Source: Bythopirellula polymerisocia
Lineage (GTDB): Bacteria > Planctomycetota > Planctomycetia > Pirellulales > Lacipirellulaceae
NCBI RefSeq assembly: GCF_007860015.1
Contig: NZ_SJPS01000004.1
Location: 379,567 to 443,566, forward strand
Direction of reading: 5' to 3'
DNA length: 64,000 nucleotides
Shown here: piece by piece, positions 50,984 to 60,967 of the stretch
How positions within the stretch are numbered: the first letter of the stretch is position 1
How the letters are laid out: each line of letters starts with the position of its first letter
The notes under the pieces: model-generated
Told to the model about the DNA's origin: nothing
Database searches by the model: none
The model's input: only the letters and a program-made list of their open reading frames with translations
Program-made: the position numbers and the translations under genes

Positions 50984-51388
50984 TCACTTCTGAGAATCGG
51001 ATAAACGCATCTGCCACTGGCCAGCGGTATCAGAGCTATCCAATTCCACGCTGCATCGCAGAAACTTGCCCTCGAGTTCGACGAGAATACGCTCAGATCT
51101 CAGTTCTCGGATATCTAGTTTACCCCTATCGCAGCAAGCCACAGTTCCCCGACCGCCTGAGAGGGGACCTTCGTAGGTGAGGTAGGCGAGCCGATGTTCG
51201 GGCAGCCGGGTGGCGGTAATCTGGGAGCCGGTTTCCCGATGAACAAGATTCAACGCTTCCGCCCAAGCTGCTGGCAACTCAAGCAGCTCCCAGGTTGCTA
51301 GCATACCATCCAGCTCCAGCATCAGGTCCCAATGGCTCGGCTTGTACTCACTGGGGCATTCGTGGCGAAGGAGGACGAAGCGGGGCAT
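50984..51388 (-). CDS. LigD N-terminal-like (3'-phosphoesterase domain) protein, 134 aa
   Basis: MPRFVLLRHECPSEYKPSHW followed by DLMLELDGMLATWELLE is the core of the DNA polymerase/ligase LigD N-terminal 3'-phosphoesterase family, with its R-H-E, H-W-D and later H residues. The YEGPLSGGRGTVACCDRGK segment follows. It is free-standing (no ligase or polymerase neighbour), so its role in end processing is uncertain; similar short proteins are common in planctomycetes. Start 51388 is chosen at the conserved MPRF; an in-frame ATG at 51424 is an alternative. Confidence 0.75.
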   Translation of the reverse strand: MPRFVLLRHECPSEYKPSHWDLMLELDGMLATWELLELPAAWAEALNLVHRETGSQITATRLPEHRLAYLTYEGPLSGGRGTVACCDRGKLDIRELRSERILVELEGKFLRCSVELDSSDTAGQWQMRLSDSQK

Positions 51389-51436
51389 GGTGGAGGCGGT
51401 TTTGAGGGATGAGGGAAAAGCCATTTCCCGAGCGAA

Positions 51437-53755
51437 TTAGAAGCCAACGATTTCTACTTGCTCGGTCTTTTGGATTCCTTGGGGAAAATTCTTGCTAACC
51501 ACCTCGGCGGTAATGTTTACGATACCTGCCTTGAGTACTGAGGTCGTGACAGTAAAACTTAGCCGTTCATTGGCGCGGATACTGGCGACAGGATTGAACC
51601 CTAGTTCATTTCCATTGAGTTGCCCAGCCACAACTGACTGCAGCGTGGCCATGTCTGGGATTATCTCTGGAGGGAACAACACACGCAGTTGTATCTGCTC
51701 GTCCGTGTTGTTTGTGCTATTCTCGACAAAGAATTGATACGTTGCGCGGCTGCCTGCAAGTGGTTTCTTGTTGTAAGGCGAGATCGAAAGTCGTAAGCCC
51801 CCAGCAGAACCAGCGGGAGGAACGACATCGGCCGTGCCGCCCGTTTCTGGATTGCGAGCGTCAACGATCTCGAGACAATGGTCGTCCGCACTAGGAACCA
51901 TGCCAATTCCAGGCCCTCCGTCAGCCTCGACTTGAGCTATGCTACAAGCCCGCTGCTTTCTGGCCTGACCAACACACTCCACCTCGAAACGCTCAGTTGC
52001 ACCTACTTCCAAGCGAGGGATTTGCCAAAGAAAGGTTGGTTTGTTGCCGGAATTAGGGATCTCCCTGAAGTTGGGTGTGAGCGGCTTCGCCAGGAAGACA
52101 CTGTCATATTCGTCTAATACTTGTACATTCGAGAGGGGAACAGCACCTGTGTTCTTTACCGATAGCGTGAATAGTGTTGTTTTTCCTACCATGACTTGCC
52201 TTACTCCGTCCTTGCGGACTTCCAAACCCGAGTTCGCTTGAGTTGCAGATGGGACCACGTCCACGCATACGCGTTTTGAGGCTTCGGACCCTTCCCGACA
52301 ACGGACTATTATATCGTGGCACAGGTTCCCTGCGCGGACGATTTCAAAGGTGATGTACTCAGTATGTGACTGCCCCGGGCCAAGTGTGATGGAGAGAGGT
52401 TTGTCGATATTGCGAGATCCCAAATTGTCGTTGGGATGGCGAAAACCCTCGTCAAAGCGATCGTTAATTGTAATTCCCGTCGCGGCGGCATTGCCTCGAT
52501 TGCGAATCACTACTTCAAACCGTGCTTCCCCTCCCACCTGACCAGTTTGCTCTCCTTGGACTTCCAATTCTAAGTTGGGTCGTTGCACCACGGCAGGTTC
52601 AGCTGGTGTGATTGGGGTGGTTTCTCCGTTGCCGGGAGTTGGAAAGGAGGGGGAAGGAGTACCGAGGTCGTCTGCCGGTGGAAGATAAGTGCTGCTGCCA
52701 TCCCAAACTACATTAGTCGCACCGTTTGCCACTACCAAGCGAGGCATATCGCTTCCAGCGAACCGAGCTGGTCGGACAATCTGCATGTTGATGCGGGTCA
52801 TATTCCCCGCTCCACCAGTCGGTGTGACATCGATACTCGCGTTGCCATCGGCACCGGTAGGAACTTCGACTGCCTGACCGGATTGTCCCCCGGAAAGTGC
52901 TCCGCCTCCTTCGGCTACTTCGTAACGCACAAGCCAACCTTCCAGCGGTGTACCGTCTGATTGACGACGGACGTTGGTGGTAAGAATCCGTGAGGAACCT
53001 CCAGATACGCTTGAAGCGGGGAAAGTCCACTGCACGTCGACCCAATAGATAGTAGCGCTAGCACGGCGCTGGGGCCAGCCGTCGACCACGGGTGCCACGG
53101 CCGTCACGTGGCTGGAGCCTTCCACGGGAGAAGTGATACTCGCCCAAGCGTGGCCTGGCTCGATCTCGACATCGTCACTGGGGTCCTCCGTGCCGCGGTT
53201 TATCGTCATCGGGACCTTGGCGGTGTAACCGATGCCAAACTGGTTATCTATTTTTTTCGGTTTATTCCACGGCAAGAGAGGATTGCGGCAGTACCCCTTA
53301 CCCCCCAGTTCGACGATTTCGCCGGCATTTTGCCGTGCAACAAGCCACTCGATTTTTTGGTCAGTCACCAGATAGTTGCTATCCGTGCAAATGCCCGCTT
53401 TCAAAATCACTTCGCTGCCTATAGGCGCAAGCACTCGTTCAGGCGAAATGGTAAGCGTCTCTGGAGCGACAGTATTTCCAGGCTGAACTGGGGCACCGAA
53501 AGTACTAGCCGCTGCGGCACTGGCAGTGGGCATCGTGGCCTGGGGAAATACTGGATCGGTGAAGACAGGGGGAGCAACGGGGTTCCCTATCGCCGGAGCG
53601 GCTAGGACCGCAGAGGTTGCTTCCTGATTTGGCCAAATAAAAAATCGTTCTCCTGAGGGGTCGATGCGAGGCAGACAAGCGCAGCCGCTAACAACGAGTG
53701 CTGCAAGGGCGAGCACTAGCTTTGGCGTGGAACTTATTAAGCGTGGTCTGTCCAT
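51437..53755 (-). CDS. DUF11/CARDB-repeat lipoprotein, 772 aa
   Basis: Signal peptide with lipobox LALAALVVSGC near residue 20, so probably a lipid-anchored outer-surface protein. A proline/alanine-rich linker (to about 95) is followed by an Ig-like beta domain around 100-240 and a bacterial Ig-like domain near 265-340 (LEGWLVRYEVAEGGGALSGG). Then come DUF11-type conserved-repeat domains around 390-495, 500-620 and 640-765, each with the VVIRNRGNAAATGITINDRF-like or LSVKNTGAVPLSNVQVLDEY pattern. Probably structural or adhesive. The ATG at 53755 is preferred to a GTG 36 bp upstream. Confidence 0.8.
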   Translation of the reverse strand: MDRPRLISSTPKLVLALAALVVSGCACLPRIDPSGERFFIWPNQEATSAVLAAPAIGNPVAPPVFTDPVFPQATMPTASAAAASTFGAPVQPGNTVAPETLTISPERVLAPIGSEVILKAGICTDSNYLVTDQKIEWLVARQNAGEIVELGGKGYCRNPLLPWNKPKKIDNQFGIGYTAKVPMTINRGTEDPSDDVEIEPGHAWASITSPVEGSSHVTAVAPVVDGWPQRRASATIYWVDVQWTFPASSVSGGSSRILTTNVRRQSDGTPLEGWLVRYEVAEGGGALSGGQSGQAVEVPTGADGNASIDVTPTGGAGNMTRINMQIVRPARFAGSDMPRLVVANGATNVVWDGSSTYLPPADDLGTPSPSFPTPGNGETTPITPAEPAVVQRPNLELEVQGEQTGQVGGEARFEVVIRNRGNAAATGITINDRFDEGFRHPNDNLGSRNIDKPLSITLGPGQSHTEYITFEIVRAGNLCHDIIVRCREGSEASKRVCVDVVPSATQANSGLEVRKDGVRQVMVGKTTLFTLSVKNTGAVPLSNVQVLDEYDSVFLAKPLTPNFREIPNSGNKPTFLWQIPRLEVGATERFEVECVGQARKQRACSIAQVEADGGPGIGMVPSADDHCLEIVDARNPETGGTADVVPPAGSAGGLRLSISPYNKKPLAGSRATYQFFVENSTNNTDEQIQLRVLFPPEIIPDMATLQSVVAGQLNGNELGFNPVASIRANERLSFTVTTSVLKAGIVNITAEVVSKNFPQGIQKTEQVEIVGF

Positions 53756-54174
53756 GGAGAATCTGAATCTCAGTACGACCCGTTGCTGCACTGGTTCAAT
53801 GCCCAGCCCGGCACGGATTATCTAACTGATAAAATCTAACGCCTGCAGGGCGAAGCGTTGCCATAAAGCATCATTCGCGATGAGTTTACGCCACATTCCT
53901 GGCATGGTTTGGCGGTTGGGGGGGACACGCCGAAAGGGCCGAATATGGCGATTTCAGCGAGAAAAACTCTCGATCCGCTCAACGCCGGGGGGGCATCTGC
54001 CAAAGAAACTCGGGGGCTACAATTCCTTGCTTCTCTCGGAATCCCCAATTACGATAAAGGTGGGCCCCAATTGCCTGTTCCGCCGACTTTTAGTAGTCGC
54101 TCGGGATGAGACTCTAGTGGGACTCTTGAAATCCTTCGGAACAGACTCTTTCGCTTGATAGCTTTGAGGTACCC

Positions 54175-55674
54175 ATGCGAACATCGTTGAACTCATTTCG
54201 CCGAGGCATCTATTCTGCCCTCGTCTTAGCTCTTGGGCTGTTGGCAACTGCCAGCCTGCAAATCTCCAATGGACAGGGTACAGGTGGAGGTACAGGCGGA
54301 GGTACAGGTGGAGGCACAGGTGGAGGTACAGGTGGAGGCACAGGTGGAGGCACAGGTGGAGGCACAGGTACTGGCAATGGTACTGGCTTGATTGCTGCTG
54401 GCGTGGCAGTGGATGCCAATGGTGTGCTCCAGCGGCTCACAAGTGGTGATCCCAACGGATTTCTTTCCCGTGAGCGTGCCGCACAAGCTTTGGCTTCTTT
54501 GGATGCTGATATTGCAAAACCGAGCAAGCTGCGCAAGGTTTCACTCACGCGACTAGCCCGTTTGACTCAGCAAGCAATTAGCGAAGGGCATGGACCTGAT
54601 GAAGCCATGAAATGCCTCGCGGGTCTCACACGCATCAAGTATGTGTTTTACTATCCAGAATCAAAGGACATCGTTATTGCTGGTCCTGCCGAGGGTTGGA
54701 TGCAGGACTACGCTGGCCGCCTAGTTGGCATCGAGAGTGGACAGCCTATTCTCGAACTCGAAGAGTTGATCGTGGCGCTGCGTACATTCCCACCAAGCAA
54801 GAATTCCAATCCGATTGTTTATTGCTCGATTGACGCAACTGATGAAGGGCTAGTTCGGATGCAACAGTTCCTCAGCTCAATCGGTCGGCAAATTGGCCCT
54901 GGCGACGAGCAGTACATAGTCAACGGTCTGCAAGAAAGCCTTGGATTACAACTGGTCACTGTAGGTGGAATTCCCGCGACGACTCGTTTTGCTCGCATCA
55001 TGGTCGAAGCCGACTATCGCATGAAACTCATCGGTATCGGGCTGGAGGAACCTGCCGCCCGAATTCGGAGTTACATCTCGCTGGCAAATTTCGGTGCCAT
55101 GGCTCGTAACGCGATGTGTCGTTGGTGGTTTGTGCCGGACTATCAACGGATTCGTACGTCTGAAGATGGCCTCGCTGCCGAATTGGTTGGTAACGGTGTG
55201 AAACTGATTGGTGAAGATGAAGTCGTGAGTTCCAGTGGGCAGCGCCAACAAGCCGGCAGACAGAATCGAGCTAGCGAACGCTTTACCAAGGGTTTTACTG
55301 ATCACTATGGACAATTGGCCGAGCGTGATCCAGTTTATGCACAGCTTCGCAACTGCATCGACATGTTGGTCGTCGCGGCCCTGATACAGAAGAATGATTA
55401 TTACGGGCAGGCCGATTGGGATCTCTCCGTCTTGGGGGACGAAAAGGCATATCCTGTGGAGACTTACAATGCACCAGAGAAGGTTGCCTCTGCAGTGAAT
55501 AGTATCTGGAAGGGGTCTCATTTAGCGACCCCGGTTGGTGGTGGTGTGCAGATTGACGCCAGCCAAGCCATGGATGCCGACAATCTCCTGGATGATGAAG
55601 CTGGGTCAGTCGCCGCCGCCCGTGCTGAGATAAAGCTCGGTGACCTCCCGGCAGACCAATGGTGGTGGGACTAA
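54175..55674 (+). CDS. DUF1598-type secreted protein with TGGG tandem repeat, 499 aa
   Basis: Signal peptide MRTSLNSFRRGIYSALVLAL, cleaved near SLQ. Residues 36-63 are seven TGGG units coded by a 12-bp tandem (54280-54363). The mature domain includes LAGLTRIKYVFYYPESKDIV, then IAGPAEGWMQDYAGRLVGIE and LEELIVALRTFPPS, which I connect with the planctomycete-specific DUF1598 family of unknown function; this family call is from memory. It converges on and overlaps the glycerate kinase gene by 4 bp at the 3' end. Confidence 0.7.
   Translation: MRTSLNSFRRGIYSALVLALGLLATASLQISNGQGTGGGTGGGTGGGTGGGTGGGTGGGTGGGTGTGNGTGLIAAGVAVDANGVLQRLTSGDPNGFLSRERAAQALASLDADIAKPSKLRKVSLTRLARLTQQAISEGHGPDEAMKCLAGLTRIKYVFYYPESKDIVIAGPAEGWMQDYAGRLVGIESGQPILELEELIVALRTFPPSKNSNPIVYCSIDATDEGLVRMQQFLSSIGRQIGPGDEQYIVNGLQESLGLQLVTVGGIPATTRFARIMVEADYRMKLIGIGLEEPAARIRSYISLANFGAMARNAMCRWWFVPDYQRIRTSEDGLAAELVGNGVKLIGEDEVVSSSGQRQQAGRQNRASERFTKGFTDHYGQLAERDPVYAQLRNCIDMLVVAALIQKNDYYGQADWDLSVLGDEKAYPVETYNAPEKVASAVNSIWKGSHLATPVGGGVQIDASQAMDADNLLDDEAGSVAAARAEIKLGDLPADQWWWD
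54280..54363 (+). repeat. Seven 12-bp tandem repeats (TGGG codons)
   Basis: Units ACAGGTGGAGG(T/C), varying only at the third base of the last codon and at one GGC; slippage-prone, in frame. Confidence 0.95.
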
Positions 55675-57044
55675 CAACCGCTTGTACCTTGGCGAGCAAC
55701 CGTGACTACGCGCAGATCGCAGACATTGGTTTGCGTCGGCCCAGTTTTGAGTAAGCCACCCACTGCTTCGAAGAAGTGATAGGCGTCATTGCGCCTGAGG
55801 AACTCTGCTGGCTCTAATCCCAGTTTGTTCGCTCGCTCTGCGATTTCTTCGTCCACGATCGCTCCCGCGGCGTCAGTGGGTCCATCTTCGCCATCTGTGC
55901 CTCCCGCCACGAGGCTGAGTCCCCGCCAATCAGCGATTGCATCCAACATCGCCAGTGCGAGTTGCTGGTTGCGTCCTCCTAGTCCTCGCTCACTTGAGGG
56001 ACACAATTTGACGGTCGGTTCCCCCCCAGAGATTAGGCAATCTGGACCTTCTTGCCCTCGCATAGAGAGCGCCATGGTGGCGACATGCGCCGCAACTTGT
56101 TCTGCAGATCCTTCGGATTCGCTGGCAGATATCATCGCATGGCTATAGCCCAATCGCTCTGCTTCGCAACCGGCCCCATCGACCGCCGTGGCGTTGTTGC
56201 CGATGACGATATTCGATACCGAACATTGATGCGTGACATCGGATGATGGTGCCAATTTCTCTTTCTTTTCAAGCAATAGAATTGCCTTCTGCGCCGCAGG
56301 TTGATCTTGGACTCCCAAGTCGTGCAAGACTTGAATTGCTAGATCGGGAGTCGATTTGCGGAGCACGGTCGGCCCTGATGCGATGGTCTCGAGATCGTCC
56401 CCTAAGACATCCGAAAGAATAAGAGTTACCAACTGACCCGCCCGGCAGGCACGTGCCAGCCCTCCTCCTTTCACTCGACTCAACTCGCGTCGCACAGCGT
56501 TAAGTTGGTGAATATTTCCTCCGCTGGCCGAGATTTCACGAATCAGTTCACATTTCTCTGCGAGGGATAATCCTTGAATAGGCGCTGGCAAAAGGGCCGA
56601 GCCTCCCCCTGTGAGCAAGCAGATACACAAATCATCCGGACCAAGGTCTGCAACTATTTCGAGTATTCTTTCTGTCCCGAACGCTCCCGCTTCCCTGGGC
56701 TCGTTCACCCCCGTAGGACGTGCCTGATGCAAATGAATCGACTTGGCCGGCAGCAGAGTCTCGTCTGGGATATTCACCCAGCCGGCTACATTTTTCTCGT
56801 GTAGCACTTGGTCGCCTAGGGCTTTCTCTAGGGCGACGGCCAACGAAGCCCCCGCTTTGCCGGCACCTACGACTGCAATGTTATTGATGGAACCGAGGTC
56901 AAATTCTTGATTGCCCAATAATAGTGTGCGACCCTCCACTGCAACATAATCTGGAATTAGGGTTGATGGCTGCACAGCCGCCACGCCGGCATGCCAAATC
57001 CTCAGAGCATCATCGCGGAGTTTCGCAGCTTGACGTTTCATCAA
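55671..57044 (-). CDS. Glycerate 2-kinase (MOFRL/GckA type), 457 aa
   Basis: Phosphorylates D-glycerate at C2 with ATP. The N-terminal DUF4147 domain has VVGAGKAGASLAVALE near residue 58 (nucleotide/substrate loop) and LLTGGGSALLPAPIQGLSL near 142. LNAVRRELSRVKGGGLARAC near 185 and LILSDVLGDDLETIASGPTV near 210 follow. The C-terminal MOFRL domain is DCLISGGEPTVKL near 335 and GLGGRNQQLALAML, then AGGTDGEDGPTDAAGA. It lies 85 bp downstream of the 928-aa gene in the same direction, possibly co-transcribed. Confidence 0.9.
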   Translation of the reverse strand: MMKRQAAKLRDDALRIWHAGVAAVQPSTLIPDYVAVEGRTLLLGNQEFDLGSINNIAVVGAGKAGASLAVALEKALGDQVLHEKNVAGWVNIPDETLLPAKSIHLHQARPTGVNEPREAGAFGTERILEIVADLGPDDLCICLLTGGGSALLPAPIQGLSLAEKCELIREISASGGNIHQLNAVRRELSRVKGGGLARACRAGQLVTLILSDVLGDDLETIASGPTVLRKSTPDLAIQVLHDLGVQDQPAAQKAILLLEKKEKLAPSSDVTHQCSVSNIVIGNNATAVDGAGCEAERLGYSHAMISASESEGSAEQVAAHVATMALSMRGQEGPDCLISGGEPTVKLCPSSERGLGGRNQQLALAMLDAIADWRGLSLVAGGTDGEDGPTDAAGAIVDEEIAERANKLGLEPAEFLRRNDAYHFFEAVGGLLKTGPTQTNVCDLRVVTVARQGTSGC

Positions 57045-57128
57045 CTCAGTTTGGCAGCAGATCGCAGAGAAAACAATTATCAGATTGAGAATAGCAGCCG
57101 GCGAATAGGGAAGTTTTCATGCGTAAAG

Positions 57129-59915
57129 TTATCGTCGTGGCCTTTCCAGTGACTCCGGCTTGCCTGCCAACTCTCGAGGAAGTTGTAGCTTCCGCACTAC
57201 CAAATTATCCACCTGCGCTTTACCTATACCCGAAAGGGCCAGAGAAACAGTCAGACTGGTATCGGAGGGCACGCATCGGAGAATACGGAATGGTTGCCAA
57301 CTTGGGGCAATTTGGATGCGCGTGGCCATCCCCGGCCCTCCCAATGAATCAATGATTTCTAGGCCGTCAACTGTGCCGATCAATTCTTCTGGGACGCGTG
57401 CCATCCCTATTATTTCCACGATCTCTCCAGCTTTGACCCTCATCGGTGCCGAGGAAATCCAGACTGGTGCTGTGGGAACGACAGAGATTGGCTGGCTGGG
57501 ATCAAGTGACTTGGCTTCCAGTTCCAGGCAATACGACCCGGAATAGGGGGCGTCCGGCGAAAGTCGCACAGCAGAGGTGATCCCTAATAATGGTAGTTGT
57601 TTGTGTCGCCAGCCTTGGTCGAGCAGCGGTTGAAGGGCTTCAAATTCCCCTCCCGCAAGCAACTCCGATTGAACCGTTGCGCGGGAGAGCGAATCCTGCA
57701 TTCGTCTTTCAGCTGCAATCGACGTGACGCTGAAGATCAGTGGAGTCGTGACTTGTCCGGGTTGCCCCTGGTTTCGCAAGACGTACTCAATTTGCGAAAG
57801 AGTTCGCTCGATGTTTTGCGTCCGCCGATAGGACTGCTCCGCAAATCCACGCTTGAGATCCATACCGCAAGCAAGTAATTCGCCTTCCGCACGAGACAAC
57901 AACGGTTTCACGATGCTGGTCTCATCGAGATTCTCCTCTTTGCCGACTTCGACAAGTTCCTGCATTCGCTGGGTAACAATGTCGTGGCGGAGTTGCGCAG
58001 CGCGACCGGCGATGCTACGCAAGAACTGGGAAACATGCGAGAATGCTTGCGGATCGCTGGTGAGCATGATCAGGCCGTCAGGTGGAAGCGAGTCGACCGA
58101 GATTTTTATGCCACCAGTTACCCGTTCGTGGCGTACCCGTTCAGCACCTGCCAGTGATAGCAAATACACGTCGGCTGACTCGGCTACTCCCGGCACAATG
58201 AACGAAACAGGCCCAGATACTTGGGATTCTTGTTGAGAGCGGAAATTTCGCGACCATCCCATGGGCATCAGCAGATGGCTCCGCTCGGCTTGCAACATAA
58301 CCGCCGACACCACGGGGGGCGTGCCGCGAACAACACCAGCCACCTTGCCTGCAGCGAGCCAGGGGGTGAGTAGTCGTAGCCGCAGATTCATTAATTCCAA
58401 GTTGCGCGCCCTTTGGCGAGTGTGTGGGTCGGGAGCGGTGAGAGAAGATTGCGATTCAAAAAAGAAGTCTCGGCTGCGGATACTCATGGCCGCCGAAGTG
58501 ATCGCGGCAAGTTGCTCGTAAGATGCACCTGCGGGTGGAACCTGAATACTGGACCCCTGAAGTGCCTCAATTTGATGAGCCCGCTGCAGGCTAATTTGCG
58601 AGGGTACCATCGTCCACAAGGGAGTTCCTGGTCTTGCCAGTCGCTGGCGTTGGCCCAGCCAGGTTACATAGTCCCGCAACGTCAGATCTGTGCCCAAGAT
58701 GTCACGCCCGAGCAAAAGAGCATCCGTTGCCCGACTCACATCACGCGTCAATTGCTCACAGGTCATCACAGTCGTCCGCGAGGTGACGGGGTCATGCTGG
58801 CGAATAAGTTGTTTTAAGCGAATAACCTGGTCCAGATCATCGGCTGCGACAAGACTTCCTAGATCCCACGCCAGGACATAGTCCCACGATTGGTCTCGAA
58901 GTTCTCTGGCCAGAAGATCGGAGGGAGGTGGAGGGCACACGATCGCTAGATCGAGGCGATGGGCCTCTTTGCGTTCAACTGCTGTCGCCGGTCGCGCAAG
59001 CCAGATTGTATTGAACCCTAAACTCTTGAGATACTCAAAAGGCTCACCTTGCCAACGAATGATTCGTTGTATCTGTGAGGGAGAATGGGCAGTGCTTCGT
59101 CGAGTGAGTTTTTCCTGAGGACTCGCATTGGCTTGGTCTGTCGCAGGCTCGATTTCAGGTTCAACAAGAATCGATTCTGCTCCTGCTGGAGTGACGGCGG
59201 GATCATCATGGCGATCGATAAAGATTCCATCTAACTCAACCCGGTCCACTACGATTTCGGTTATGCCGGTGCCTCCGGGAATGAGAAATACGAGTTGGCG
59301 AACATAGGCTTCGCGTGGGTCAATCCGAGCCTCCGACCGAATTCGAGCTATGCGAGTCTGTCTATCCAATAGCTGAGGCAGATTCGCGAGGACAATTTGT
59401 TCGCCAGGGACCCCTGTGCTTAAATTGCTGCCCCGCAAAATTACCTCTCGGCTGCGACCAGTTTGAGGATCGACGCTGCGGGGAAGAACAACCTGGGCGG
59501 CTATCTGCACACCTGGCCGGTTGCATGAGATCGTAGTCGCGAGGACTAATTCAGCGATGACCGGGGCGCTCGGGAGTTCGAACAATAGCATGGCGGTTTC
59601 ACCGGCAGGACCTTGCAGTTTGACAACCTCGGCACCCGTACCTGTGAGATGCTCGTCCCGTTCGACATACTGGCTGACCACACGAAAATCGGTTTTTTCA
59701 ACCAGTCGCAATACGGGCTGATCGCTATCCATTTCGTCCAGGAATGCCGGCTCAGCACCGCATATCGACCCTAGCATGGAGAAGGAGATGATCAAGCAAG
59801 AGATCGATCTCTGCAGCCAAGTGTTTGGCGCGAGTCTCAACGCAAGCTGGAAGTCTTTGTCAGGCCAAGCTATGCAGCCTCGGAGCATTCCAAATTGTGG
59901 CCTTCGATGAATCAT
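57129..59915 (-). CDS. Large secreted planctomycete protein of unknown function, 928 aa
   Basis: A hydrophobic segment near residues 38-55 (ISCLIISFSMLGSICGAE) looks like a signal peptide or anchor after an unusually long N-terminal part; a start further downstream at an internal ATG is possible. Residues 60-240 are a beta-sandwich-like domain. From about 300 there is a TIM-barrel-like region (FEYLKSLGFNTIWLARPATA, and YVLAWDLGSLVAADDL). A final beta domain (CLELEAKSLDPSQPISVVPT) ends the protein. I do not recognise a catalytic motif. No close neighbour in its direction upstream. Confidence 0.65.
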   Translation of the reverse strand: MIHRRPQFGMLRGCIAWPDKDFQLALRLAPNTWLQRSISCLIISFSMLGSICGAEPAFLDEMDSDQPVLRLVEKTDFRVVSQYVERDEHLTGTGAEVVKLQGPAGETAMLLFELPSAPVIAELVLATTISCNRPGVQIAAQVVLPRSVDPQTGRSREVILRGSNLSTGVPGEQIVLANLPQLLDRQTRIARIRSEARIDPREAYVRQLVFLIPGGTGITEIVVDRVELDGIFIDRHDDPAVTPAGAESILVEPEIEPATDQANASPQEKLTRRSTAHSPSQIQRIIRWQGEPFEYLKSLGFNTIWLARPATAVERKEAHRLDLAIVCPPPPSDLLARELRDQSWDYVLAWDLGSLVAADDLDQVIRLKQLIRQHDPVTSRTTVMTCEQLTRDVSRATDALLLGRDILGTDLTLRDYVTWLGQRQRLARPGTPLWTMVPSQISLQRAHQIEALQGSSIQVPPAGASYEQLAAITSAAMSIRSRDFFFESQSSLTAPDPHTRQRARNLELMNLRLRLLTPWLAAGKVAGVVRGTPPVVSAVMLQAERSHLLMPMGWSRNFRSQQESQVSGPVSFIVPGVAESADVYLLSLAGAERVRHERVTGGIKISVDSLPPDGLIMLTSDPQAFSHVSQFLRSIAGRAAQLRHDIVTQRMQELVEVGKEENLDETSIVKPLLSRAEGELLACGMDLKRGFAEQSYRRTQNIERTLSQIEYVLRNQGQPGQVTTPLIFSVTSIAAERRMQDSLSRATVQSELLAGGEFEALQPLLDQGWRHKQLPLLGITSAVRLSPDAPYSGSYCLELEAKSLDPSQPISVVPTAPVWISSAPMRVKAGEIVEIIGMARVPEELIGTVDGLEIIDSLGGPGMATRIQIAPSWQPFRILRCVPSDTSLTVSLALSGIGKAQVDNLVVRKLQLPRELAGKPESLERPRR

Positions 59916-60295
59916 TTGGGTAAAATTCAGACGAGCATCGGTTCCTTCTGGAGGATGTTCCAGAACTCAGTCACCATTCTGGCCGAGACTAGCGGTTTCT
60001 TGCGTGTAACTGTCGGCTCGCAAGGACGCCGTGTTGCTGAAATCCAACACCATGGAATCAGCCACTATTTGCTGTAAGTCCAGCTTGTATCAGGAGTTCC
60101 GTTGATTTACCAGTTCAATCCGAAGCGAGAAATAAACGTGCAGTCTGCCTGTCAGGAATCATCGAGGGGGAGCTTTTTGTGCCGTAAGTGTATTGAGGTT
60201 AATAGTTTGCGTCGATACCTGCGCCAGGTGCTTCGGCATTGGTATGCGCTCTGCTCAATGACAACTCAACCCCCCCTTTTCTTCGGAGACAGAAC
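59916..60295. other. Spacer
   Basis: I see no gene, RNA or repeat word here. A CGGAGA site near 60284 belongs to the next gene. Confidence 0.45.
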
Positions 60296-60583
60296 ATGAG
60301 CAGCATCCAGAACCCCTCCCTATCGACGGTCGAAACCGTACCAGCCGATCTGCAAAGGCTCGCCGAGGCGATCAGTAATCTCCCCTCTGAACAGGCGGTT
60401 CAATTGGCTCCGCTGATTGACGCCGTGATCGAAAGCACATGCCGGCGGCGGCGGATTCTCACTTTAGTCCAAGATGCCCTGGGCCAACTCCGATTGGACA
60501 TGAAATACCTGATGTTCGACCTCGAAGCCACCCGACGTGAAAGGGACGACTATCACGCAAAACTCGAGGAGTTCGAGAACTAA
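60296..60583 (+). CDS. Small helical protein of unknown function, 95 aa
   Basis: ATG 60296 has GGAG 10 nt upstream; the longer frame from 60239 lacks support. Helices ADLQRLAEAISNLPSEQAVQ and RRRILTLVQDALGQLRLDMK end in a charged coiled coil (LEATRRERDDYHAKLEEFEN). Not recognised; similar in style to the small proteins at 10533 and 41685. Confidence 0.6.
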   Translation: MSSIQNPSLSTVETVPADLQRLAEAISNLPSEQAVQLAPLIDAVIESTCRRRRILTLVQDALGQLRLDMKYLMFDLEATRRERDDYHAKLEEFEN

Positions 60584-60967
60584 TCCAGGCAGAATCTCCC
60601 AGGAATAGCAAGATATCCTTGGGTTTTGCCTTGCTGGTAGACCTATATCTCAGCTACAGGACCGGCTGCCCCATCTTCGTGACGATATGCTAGTCCCTTC
60701 AAATCTGGTAGAATTAGGGTTGGATTTAGATCTTAAGTAAAATTTCACAGTCCCCCCCTACATGGTGGAATAGTCGGTAGTTCTGAGCAGTTTGATTCGT
60801 GTGCAAGAAGCTTTTCCAGGTTGACAAGACAGCAAGTGCTTTTGGCGCCGGCTGTCGCAGGTTGTTACTGATTGGCGGGCGGAAACTCGTGAATTGGGCC
60901 TGCCACATCAACTTCTCTGGACCTGACGATACGGACTGGATTACCCGGACTGGGGCGATTGCGCGCT
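60584..60967. other. Spacer upstream of the STK gene
   Basis: No gene seen; not made of the dispersed repeats. Confidence 0.45.

Noticed and set aside
54280..54363. Possible CRISPR-like array
   Set aside because: The 12-bp units are contiguous, without spacers, and in frame within a secreted protein gene.
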